Below, one piece after another: positions 11,938 through 23,900 of a stretch of DNA of 64,000 bases; positions within the stretch are counted from its first letter, which is position 1; the number at the start of each line of letters is the position of its first letter. Source of the DNA: Trissonchulus latispiculum (taxonomy: Eukaryota > Nematoda > Enoplea > Enoplida > Ironidae); contig JASAND010006661.1 of NCBI GenBank assembly GCA_030248195.1, forward strand, positions 16,885-80,884. Direction: 5' to 3'. The position numbers and the translations under genes are program-made. The notes beneath the pieces are model-generated. The model was not told the origin of the DNA and did not search any database. It worked only from the letters and a program-made list of their open reading frames with translations.

Positions 11938-11994
11938 AATTTGAAAATCAGCGGCTTGTTTCTCAGATTGCCTCTGATACAGAAAGAATTAAAG
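11938..11994 (+). CDS. Coiled-coil gene, exon a
   Basis: Acceptor TTTTAG at 11932-11937, donor GTTTGT at 11995. The exon starts with two bases completing a codon and leaves one base over. It encodes FENQRLVSQIASDTERIK, a charged helical stretch. First exon visible; earlier ones are not found. Confidence 0.65.
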
Positions 11995-14900
11995 GTTTGT
12001 TGGCTCTGGCTGATTGTTCTTTTTACATTCCTGTAAAATATATACGTCCAATTTGATATTTCTGAACGCAAAATCTTGTAGCATAAAATTAGTTCGGACG
12101 TTCGTAAAATTAAAAAGGTCCTTCCTTTGAATGTTTATCTCATCCCAGTGCTATACTAATGCTAATATGTCTTTGCACTTGCGTGGGCGCTCTTCAAAAC
12201 CGGTGTTTGAGCTTGCCGAACGTTGATGCCCCGGCCCCCTCCTTTACTAATACTGTCAGTCAAGGACTGTTTTTGTTTAGCTAGCCAGGAATCTATTATA
12301 AAGCATGAAGCCACTTCGGCCCGATGCAGAACGGAGAGTCGACGGCTGGAAACGGAAGTGAATCGGTTGCATCAGGAAATTCGTCGAAAACAGGCCAGTC
12401 TACAGAGGTACATAATTCTAGCGTTGTTGTTTCCTCCCTGTTCATGTTCATATCATGTAATCATGCTGCTGGTTATTCTATTTAGGTTTGTTTTTTAGCT
12501 TTCCTGATAATTCTTTTCGTATATACTCTGCACTGCATATTCATATTTTAGCTTAAAGAAAACTGCTGATATGCTAACAGTGACCAGAGTTGAACTGCAG
12601 CACACGCTGAAGCGAAAGGAAGCAGCCGTTAAGCAAGACCAGTGTGTGAATATTGCTTTTATTGTGTTAACAAATAATTTCAAGTAGTCAAAATGAACGA
12701 GCAACGTAATGTGTCCACACAGTGTGGTTCGAAGTTCATATATATACCAAGGAGGGCACCTACTTGTTTGGGAGAAGCCCATTCTAGGAATAGCAGAATT
12801 TTAAGAGATACGTTGTGTTTTTTGGTTGCTTTAGAAATGCATTTTCCCCAACATTTTTTCAGAGAGTTTTGCGGGAAACTGGTTACGGAAGGCCGAGAGG
12901 ATCTGAAATCGAACGAGCAGGCATGGAATGCGACCAGTCACGTTCAGCGTAAGCAGGAGCTCAAGGCTCGACTGAACATGCTGGAGAATGAACTGGCCAG
13001 TTTGAATCTGGAAGTCTCACAGAAGACTCGCCGCATCAAGGAAATGGAAGAAATTGGTGAATTTCTGTCGGTTTTTTGATGCTCTATTGTATTAACCACA
13101 ATGTATCATAGGGGTCGCGGCAGCGACCCCTATAATATGTGTCAAAAGTCCCTGGAGACACCGTAAAATAAGCTGCGCAGAGGCTGCGCAAAATCCTGCG
13201 CAGATCCTGCGCAGATTTCATGCGCAAATTGTAGAGCACATCGAGTTTAGTATGTGTGCGAAGTTTCAGCCCCGTATCACTTTCCGTTAAAAAGTTGCGC
13301 CCCGGACCGGTTATGGCGGCGATGTTTTTTTTTCCGGTTTCTCCTATTTAATGGTCGTATTGTCCTGACTTTCCGCCTCTTTCACGTAATCTGCAGCGGA
13401 GGCCGGACCTAAAGGGGTATAGGGTCTGGTAGTACCCCATGCGCCATTTAAGAATCGCTACTTTTTTTGCGCCGCAGGTGCGCCACAGCGCCGCAGCGGC
13501 GCCGCAAAGTCGGCTCAGAGCGAAAAGTGACCATTTTTGTGGTCGCTGCGCAGCTCGAACGTTAAGAGCTGGAGCAGATTTCTTTTTATATTCAGAAACT
13601 ACATATATTGAACTAACTAAATAGCTAAGTCTCGTTTCTCTATCACTTCCCATGCGACCACTGTGGCCGGTCAAAAATGGTGAAAATTCGAAAAATGAAA
13701 AATCGAAATTTCTCGCTGTGTATTCAACTTAGAAAGCTCAATTCTTTCATACAAAGGTTTTCTGGCACGGCGAATTGATTCCCGTAAGCAGTTTTGCCGT
13801 CGGACCCACCCATATTGCTGGGCTGGTTCCACTTTGCTGTCGGGAGGGTCAAGTCGGTACCGACTTCCAAGAACACCATATAGGACTGTGCATAGCCTCT
13901 CAAAACTTTGTCCATAGGAGTTTTCTGGTGCGCCCAGCTCATTTCCGGTGTCCGTTTTGCCGTCCGACCCACCCATTTTGCTGGGCTGGTTCCACTTTGC
14001 TGTCGGGAGGGTCAAGTCGGTACCGACTTACAAGAACACCATATAGGACTGTGCATAGCCTCTCAAAACTTTGTCCATAGAGGTTTTCTGGTGCGCCCAG
14101 CTGATTCCCGGAGTCCGTTTTGCCGTCCGACCCACCCATTTTGCTGGACTGGCTCCACTTTGCCGTTTGAAGGGTAAATCGGGTAGGCGGTCAAGTGGTC
14201 AAAAATAAAATTTTTCAAAAGTGGTCAAATTTGGTACCAAATGAAAGCCCTAAGTGAGCTGAACAACTTTTGTCATAGAAGTGCGTACCTAAAGTGGCTG
14301 TAGAGGGCTGTGGTGGGGTGGGGTGGGGACTTAGGCGATTTTGGGTCAAAAATTAAAATTTGCAAAAGTGGTCAAATTTGGTACCAAATGAAAGCCCGCA
14401 TCGAACTGAGCAACTTTTGTCATAGAAGTGCGTACCTAAAGTGGCTGTAGAGGGCTGTGGTGGGGTGGGGTGGGGACTTAGGCGATTTTGGGTCAAAAAT
14501 TAAAATTTTCAAAAGTGGTCAAATTTGGTACCAAATGAAAGCCCGCATCGAACTGAGCAACTTTTGTCATAGAAGTGCGTACCTAAAGTGGCTGTAGAGG
14601 GCTGTGGTGGGGTGGGGTGGGGACTTAGGCGATTTTGGGTCAAAAATTAAAATTTTCAAAAGTGGTCAAATTTCGAGTCAAATGAAGGCCCTCATCGAAC
14701 TGAACAACTTTCGCCATAGAACCACCCACCCAAACTTGCTGTGTCGGATTTATATACTTGCTTTCTCAACCGGAATTTAAACGACAGACATAGGCCCAAC
14801 ACACATATTATCCCCTTTTGTGCGGAGCATTTTTGTTACTTGTGAAATAATTTGTAAAACATCCCCCAGTATAATATGATGCAGTGCGGGAGAGAATCTC

Positions 14901-17900
14901 TTTAGTTCTTAGGCTCTCTAGAGTACCTATATAAACTTTTGAGGACTATCCATATGTGCTACAAAGGATTATAAGTTTTTCTTGGTGTAATTTTAGGTTT
15001 CTCGGAAGGAAAGGAGAAAAATTCATTTGTACTTATGCAAGTTTATTTTTGTATTAATATGTTTTATTATTGGTGGTCGCGAGAGCAAGCCCCTATTATA
15101 TGGGTATAAAAGTTTCTGCGCAGCCCTTTTAGAGTCATTCGAGCTCCGTGTAAGCTAAATAGTACACCAAACCAGACAATTTTGGTATCGTCGGAATCTA
15201 TGTTCGTTGGAGTCTGTATTCTGGCGTAAGCCTGATGAATTACTGGCCCACCTTCTACACATGTAGTCAATATTTAAGTAGTCACTCCTGGCTTTGAGCT
15301 GAGAATCCTGAGATAAGGACCGGCACCCTATAACCGTCTGTACGTTGGAATTCTCTCCAGGGCACTTTACCTTTTGCCTAAGGCCACATCCGGTGCATGA
15401 ACATAACTGATCTGTCACTATGACGAGAAGGTAACAAGAGTTTGTTTGAAGGGGTGTTCCGTTTTTTGCGGATTTGGTCATCATTTGAGCTGACACTCAT
15501 GAGTGACTACGGTTGCGAATCCGAGAATGAAGTCTAAAGGGAAAGACCCCTTACTTGTGACAACACCACTCCCAAAGGTTAGTTTAAAGCGTTACTTTAT
15601 GGCACATTTTGCTGCGCATTTTTCAGCGCTCGGACCCTTAGTGCATACCCAGACCGATAAGACATCTATTGCTGGTGCCATGATATGATCAATTGTTCAG
15701 GTTTGCAAGAGTGACCTAGAAACTGTGGATCTGATCTTTCAGGTTTCCTTACGCACTGTTCTTGCGCAAACTCTTTCAGTGCAGGGGTTGCCATTACACG
15801 ACCAATTTTGTGCTCATGAAAGTCGTTATTTAGGCTGCCAGGAAGGTTTCTTTCCCCGAGCGTTAAAATTTGCTGTGTACACACGACAACTGGTATTTTT
15901 GCTTCAGCCATCTTTCACTATTCTATCCGGAAACGGAACCTCCGATATTTCTTGTTTCTTGTTTTTTTAAATTCTGTTTTTATTTAGTGCTGAAGCCTGG
16001 CTGAAGAATCGTCAAATCGACGAGCAGTTGTTCAAAGAACTGAGCCTATTGGCAGAGTTAAAGAAAAAATTGACCAGCCACGAAGAAGAACAGCGAATAC
16101 AAAAGGTACATATTGGTTTTATGTCATGAGTGTGACTGTCTCTTTAACGCAATATCGGTTTTCTATTTTTCCATTTCTTGTTTCTTTTCTTCATAATCTG
16201 CTTTTCATTTTGTTTTCTTCACAATCTGTAGAATTATTGTACACGTACTCTGGTTTATTTCTAGGCCAAAATTCATGGGACCCCTCTTCGATGGGGGCTC
16301 ACCCAAAATGGGGGCATTTAGAAAATTTTTCCAAATATTTGGTATAAAAACTGCTAACAATCGCTAAAAATGACGAATTTTAAGTGGTTTTTAGGCTAAA
16401 ATAGTGAAAATTTCGTTACAAATCGTTTTTGAAAATTTAGGGTAAAAATGGTAAAATTTGGCAATTTTGTGGGTAATTGGGGGAGGTCGGAATTTATGGG
16501 GCACATTTCATGGGGGGGAAGGTCGCAACGTAAAATAAAATGTTTCTCGTACTCTTATTCTATTATGCACTCCCAGTGTTAATAATAAGCAACTTGGGGC
16601 CCTAATTTACTGTATATTTCAAGTTCAACTTCTAATGGGTAGGGTCGGGTAGACCATAATTATTACGTACTATTGTTGCAATATTATGGAATTGTCATAC
16701 GTTCTAGATTTTACAATGTTTATGCTAAGACCTAATTCCTGGTTGATCCTGGCGGTGCTTATCTACCAGTCCAACATATCGAATACTTAGAGTTTACCGA
16801 TAATTATAATATTTTGTTAATAATAAGCAAGTATCAACCAATCGATCCGCGCTGGATTTACTGTGACTGTTGGCTGGTTTGTAGGAAAAGTTTGAGACAG
16901 AATTGGCGAAACAGATGTCGCATAAGGCCAGTGCCAAACCGACCCAACCGATTCCAGTGGCTCCAGTTTCCTGTGGTGACAGCAGTGCTCCTGTTGAAGA
17001 TGTGTAAGTCTGCAACTGAGGAAATATTAAACTTAATTAGAAATAATAAAATTGAATGTTACCCTTATCTACTTTCGCCTTGCTTTAACCTTTCTCACTT
17101 TCACGAAGTTCTCGGCATTCTTTCCCTACCCTTTTTTCAGTCGTTCAAATCTATACGTATAATACGCTTATTGTCTTTCTATGGAGCGTATCAAAGCTAA
17201 AACTGGCGGTAATGAAAGCTTATTCTTTCTGGATGTACATACTTTAGGCGAAACAGAATGGAAGTTTCAAATTAGGGGTGTAGCTCCCTTTTCCACATAA
17301 TTATTGTAGGAGGAAGACCAAAAGTGGGTGTTCTAAAGTGTTCTAAGTTGCAAAAAATACAGTAAAACTAGTATGTTTTCGACTGTTAGCTAAAAAGCTC
17401 TCAAAATTTCAGTTTTAGTGCAAAATAAACGATTTTAGATTTTTCTATTAACTAATTCTAAATTTTAAATGTTTAACCAAAACTCCTCCATTTCTGGCAC
17501 TTCGACCTTTGCTGTCGCCCCAAAGTCAGAAAAAAATGTAAATTACTTCTACATGCACGTGTAATTGCTGTGAGAAATTGTGGCTGAAACTGAAAGCCTG
17601 CCCTCTTCCCTTCCCTACCCATGTTCCCTAGGTCCTGCGTACTCTTAGTGGTTGGTGTAACAAAATTTCAAAATACATAACTCCTGTATGGACCTAGGTA
17701 ACTATTAGTGTTAATTTTTTGTTGGAGATGCGCTACTGAGTTACGTTACTTCCTGCTCAACACACTGCGCTGTGTAAGGATTGAGAACACCGTGCATGTG
17801 TGTGTATATATGTATGTATGTGTTAGGGAGTTAATTCTTAGTTTGTCTTTTGTTCTAGTGTTGTGGATGCTCCTCAGGCGTCTACTGGAGCTATTTCTGT

Positions 17901-20900
17901 AAGGTTTCAGACTGTGTTTTTCGGGCAGGCTCTTCTTGTCTGGTAGTGCTCAGTTTACGCACATTGCTTCTAATAGTGGCTAGGACGTTTTTCTTCTAGT
18001 TACACACAGGTGGGAGATGCGTATACGTAAACAAATCCTTGTAGAACTTAATGTATTAATATACAAATCTATTTACCTACCTGCCTAATGTTACCTCTAT
18101 TGTACGCGACTCCGTATTTCAGTTGCTGACTCTTGCTTTGTGTTATTTCAACAAGCCTTTTACTTATATATCGTCATCAACAAGCCTTTTACTTATATAT
18201 CGTCATCAACAAGCCTTTTACTTATATATCGTCATCAACAAGCCTTTTACTTATATATCGTCAGCAACAAGCCTTTTGCTTATATATCGTCATCTCTTCC
18301 CGATTGATCACCAATGTTTCTTTAGACTACTGACCACGTGACCGTTTCGAGTGTTCCCGCAACAGCGTCTACGTCGACTGTAGTACCTGGTAAGCCTCCT
18401 TTCATGGATTTATAAATTATGTTGAGTGCTCAAAATAACCTATCTAGATGGGGGGGACGCGTAGCGTTCACTACTAGTGCTGTTCACCGGCCCAATGTTT
18501 CGTGGGCCGGCCGGCCCCATTTCCCCATTTCCGAATTAGGCGATTTTAGCGAAAAAACTGTGAAATTCCGCACTTTTTTTGAAAATTCCGGAACTTTTTC
18601 GGAGCTCTGCGTAAAGTTCCGCAACAATTTTTGATCTTCAGTGGAAATTTTCAGTTGTGTCAGATGAAAATTAACCGTATTTCAGATACTTATTGAAGAA
18701 AAATTTCAAAAAATTTTCGCGCCTTAGGCGCCTATCACTCTTAGCCGAGTTAGAATGCCTGCCGACAGTTTATACATTGTAGTTCTTTTAGCAAAATTTC
18801 CTAAAGCAGTCTGAAAAGCACATAGGTACTTTAGATCCTGGTAAATTTATAGAAAAGATACATAAGAGTTTTATTTCGTGTCCTGCATAAAGTAGATTGC
18901 GTATTGTAAATAAAATCTTCAGTTTAAATAATAGAGATGCTAAAGCTTTGTATTTGCATGTACTAAATAGAGACACTGCACATGCTGGTGAAATTGTTAA
19001 AGATCTACTTCGATACAAATTAGATAAAGTTGTAAACGTTCAGAATATTGGTAAAAAGTAAAATCAAAACTTTTTATAAAATATTCCAGTAAATTATTCA
19101 GCAAAATCAATTTTGCAATAATTTTTGCAAACAATAAAGTTCAAAGTTTTTGGCCTCCAGGCGTAGATATAAACAAATGTTTTCCTAAAGTAATTTATAC
19201 TTACGACAAACCTTTTTCTTAGTCAAGTGTTCAACTACAAACAATTTGCTAGTATAGTTAATTTGGATGATGATTTTTCAGGTAATTGTGACTGTGCTAA
19301 TTCAAAGTTCAAAGACAATTTTCACGGACATGTGGTTACGGGAGATTTAAATATAATCTCAGATACTAATTTACGAAAACTTTTTGAAAAGGGAACAAAA
19401 TATCGCTTACCGTTTAAAGGTAATTCCACGGAATTAGTTAAAGAAGTAGAATCTGCCGTTTCCAAATATCTGCAGAAAAATAAGTACAAGGATAAAGATA
19501 TATTCTATCCGTGGATACAATCAGTGGTCGGCGAAGTAGTACAGGAATTAGAAAATGACAACAACTTTTGTTTTGTAGAAGAAAAGCCTTTCAACTATCA
19601 AGAACTGGAAAGGTTAAAAAGACATTTCGTAATTACATCGGTTGACAAGGCGTCACAAAATTATGCTTTCATTTGTAAATCCTTGTACATAAAAATTTTA
19701 ATTAATGAACTTGGTTTAAATAATGGTAATGGTAACGACACTTATGAAGTTTCTGGTGAAAATAAGGAAACTATAATCAACAAGTTGTTGCAAAAATGTA
19801 ACGATTTCGGTCATAACATCGACTTTTCAGACGAAAAATTGCCGTTCACTTCTGCCAAAATTTCATAAAAATCCTATAAAGTTTCGTACAATTGTTTCTA
19901 GTAGAGATGCTGTAACCAATAGCTTAGCTAAAGATATTGGTTAATCTTTAAAGACAATTTTAAAAAGAATGAAGTCATACAGCAACACAATTGCTAGATG
20001 CAATGGAGGTTGTAATCCTTTTTGGATAATTGATAGCAGCAAACCTATAATTAATTGTTTGCGACAAATTTCTATGCAAAATCAGTTTATACTTTCGATT
20101 TTTCTCAGTTATATACAAATTTACGTCACGATAAAATTATCGAGGCAATAAATGCAATAGCTAAAATTGCTTTTGGACACAACCAAGGAAACTTAAATTT
20201 TGGTTTCAAATCCGCTTATTTCAGTGAAAACACATCTAAGAGATACGTAGACTATGAAACCTTTGTGAAATGTGTAAATAGTTGGTAGATAATGCATATT
20301 TTGTGTAGGTGGTAAAGTGTTTAGACAAAAAGGTATCCCGAAGGGTACTAGTTGTGGTCCTTTCTTGGCAAATCTTTTATTGTTTTACTACGAATTCAAA
20401 TTTATTAAACTTCTGACTAATCGAAACGATTATAAAACGCTTGACTACTTAAATATGTTTTTCGATATATTGACGATATAACGGTTATAAAGACGGCGGA
20501 ATTTTTCTACAACTTTGGAAACTCATTTACCCATCGGATCTAGAGCTGAACGTAGTAATTGAACATTTTTCACTAGCAGACGATCTAGATATAAAAATTA
20601 ACATACGTAGATAATGGAAAATTTATAACTTCGGTTTTTGATAAAAGAAGATTTTTCTCGTTTAATGCAGTAGTTTGCCAGAAATAGAAAGCAATATTTC
20701 CAAATTCTGCTGTTACAACGTTTTTGCTAATGAAATTATTAGAATCTCAAATTTGTGTAGTAATTCTGACGATTTTTTAAAAATTTCAACAGAATTATAT
20801 CGAAAGCTTATACAGAAGAAATATAAAGTTCGTAGTTTGAAACGCTACTTTTTGAAGCCATGTAAACACAAAAATTTTAATAATCTTTTAGACATTTCAC

Positions 20901-23900
20901 CATTAAATTCTTGGATACATATTTCTAAATAGACGTTTTGTTTACGTTATATGTTGTCACAGTTCTTGTATCATGTTTATATATATGTCAATTAATTTTC
21001 ACTAATTTGAGGCGACCGGCGGCGAAACTAATTTTAGCATATTTTGGGGGGAATTTGTAAAAGTAATTAAAAAACTGAATTCCACACTCCTCCACTGATG
21101 AGCCGCGGGTGTGAGAATTGAGTCTGGTAGAGGTCGCATGCACTACTAACATAGGAATTTTGATGTTTTTCACGTCTGCAAATGGATAGTTTATGAATTA
21201 GCACGAGAGTATATTTATGTATTTCTTTAATTCCTGGTCGGACTTCTATTTTGTGTTAACTTCATTCCAGACATAAATTCCGGAAAAAGAAAATAAAAAA
21301 TTGGTACGAAACTTAACTTGTTCCTATAATAGGTACATATGCACATACTAACCATACGCATCTAGTGTTCTGTGAAGTTGTATATGCATTCGGTGTACAG
21401 AGTCGCGGATGTATAAACTTACTTACTTAACCAGTTTAGACAATTTGCACGGTAGAATAACCCAAAACCTTTGCCAGAATCGCTCGGAAAAATACATTTT
21501 CAAGCTCGAATTTTCAAGAAATCTCTAGCTTTTGCCCAGACTCCTGTTTCCTTTTTCAGTCATGTTCTCTGATCTTTGTGTCGTGCTGAAATATGATTGA
21601 TCTGTTCATTATATTTTCTCTTCTTTGTTTCGGAAGTCTTCCTGTCTACTTTTGCTTTTAAAATTTTGTACTTGTTGTTGCCAAACCATAATTTCAAACA
21701 ATTGCCACAATTACTGCGTAAAAGTTCGCAAAAACTTCTACGAAAAAACAGTCCGAAATACAATCAAAACTATATAATATACTCTTGATAATATTAAGAT
21801 ACTCAGGGCAGGTGATAACCAGTTTAAGGCGATAGGCTGCAAAAACCGTCACTGGCCGACAGGCCTGTTCTCGGCCGGCGGCCACCGACCGACCGGCCCA
21901 CTGTTGACCTGGGCCGGCCGCCGGCCAGCCCATCTAGACACGGCCGGTGCACAATACTAAGGCTACCTTTGACAAACATTGAGCATACCTATGAATCAGC
22001 TAATTAAAGCTTCGTACATCCAGCGACGATGGGTAATGAGCAACTAGGTACCTCCCCTGTGTAAAATTATTATTTTGAAGTGTAAATTAGGAAAAACTGT
22101 TAGTGTACATTTGAACCTCACATTTCACTGAGTATGGTCAGGGTACTGACCGGCAATTGTTGCAGTGGTAAAAGTTTGCAATTGTGTTGGAATGTACGTT
22201 ACATGTGACGTTTATATTTAGCATCAACGTTTCCGATGCCTTCGTCTGAATTTCGAGCTGTTTCTTTTTCGGCTGGTAAGTTGTAATCATTAGGTGATTG
22301 TTGTTGTTGTATTGTTATAGCGTTACCTTGTATATTGTTGCAGTCTTTAGTTCAATCCAGACTTTCAGCTTAGATATTAGCATTTAAGTAAGATTATGAT
22401 GATTTATACTATATTATTTAATTATATTATTATTATTTATATTATATTATATTATTATTATTATGTGTTTGCTTTCATGTTTTAGCCAATCTGGTAACAG
22501 TGATCTCCAATTCTCAGGTCTCCTCATCTGTCATGTCCACCACATCTTCATCTCAACAGTTGTTGGATCATGGACGACCTTTTGATGCTCCGATTGTGGC
22601 CCCACCTCCGGAAGGAGAAATGCCCTACTCTAGTGCTACTGATCAGTTGCCTGTAATAGTGAATTCGCTATTTTTTGCGTACGGGTTTTTGTGGTGTCGG
22701 TGAAATGAGAGCCCTTTAATGGGATGGTTGACTCGTGAGGCCAACGTTTGCTGCTCCAAGTTTTTAGCTTCTCAGGGAGAATATAAGCTGGGTAGATTCG
22801 CACTTAGTGAGCACTGAGCAGTAACTTTCAGTTACTAACTTGTTTAATACTTGCGTACAGTAGCACATTATGTGCGATGGCATCTATACGTGAAAAAGCA
22901 AGGGGCATTTTCGAAAAGGTACTCAAACGATTGTAAGTATCTTGCCTCTAGGCGAGATAAAAAGTTACAGTTTTAGTTTCGAAGAACTTAATTCTTAGCC
23001 TTATATATAACTGTTAGCTGATAAAGTGCTTTCGTATTTTCTTTGTTAAGCCCGGTTCATACTTGTCTCTGAGTCTCTGTCTTTATGTCTCTGTCTCTAT
23101 ACGGTTCATACCTGTCTCTGTCTTTTTGTCCTTTTGTCTCTAAGCTGTCCTTAAGTGTCTCTAAGCGAAGTTGAACAATGCTCAACTTTTCTGCCTGTCC
23201 TTAAGAGACAGCCAATCAGAACATAGAATAATATCACGTGAGCAGTCAGTTAAGTTAGATATATTGTTAAGTGTTAAGTGGCAATTTCATTTCTTACATT
23301 TTAAGGTAACTGCACTTGTATCAAATTTTAAAGTCAGTTTTCATCATATTGTAAACGGAGCAGCAATATTAAGAAGATATTATACAATTTGAAAAGGTTT
23401 TAGTTCGGTTTTGATTAAATCCAGTGACCAATGGAATTTGAATTAGTTGTCACATGACCGAGTCTCTATCCTTTTGTCCTTTTAAGTATAAACGTCTTGT
23501 CTCTATCAGCTTAGAGACAAAAGAACAGAGGCATAGAGACAAGGACATAAAGACAGAGACTCAGAGACAAGTATGAACCGGGCTTTACGTAATATTTATC
23601 CAGTACGTAACGAACGTTCATTGTCTAGCTCTCTGTTTTCTGAAATTTTACATCAGCAATCTTTCTTAATTTCTTATGCATTTGTTTATAGGAATAATAA
23701 AATGAAGCTAGCTCAGTCAAATTAGTGTGCAAGATGTGTTTGACACTGTAAATCCGACTTTAAAATAAGTTTCATTTAGCTTCTTAAAGAAGCTAACCCA
23801 GATCGTCGGATCGGATCGGATCGACAAATAATTTTACTGGATTGGATCGGTTAAATTTTTTACTGCCGATCCGATCCGATCCACATCACTACTCAGGACC

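Noticed and set aside
13671..14177. Overlapping ORFs on both strands with internal repeats
   Set aside because: They follow the 163-bp tandem unit; periodicity explains the openness.
18123..18341. Two overlapping ORFs with a repeated peptide
   Set aside because: They translate the 29-bp minisatellite in two frames.
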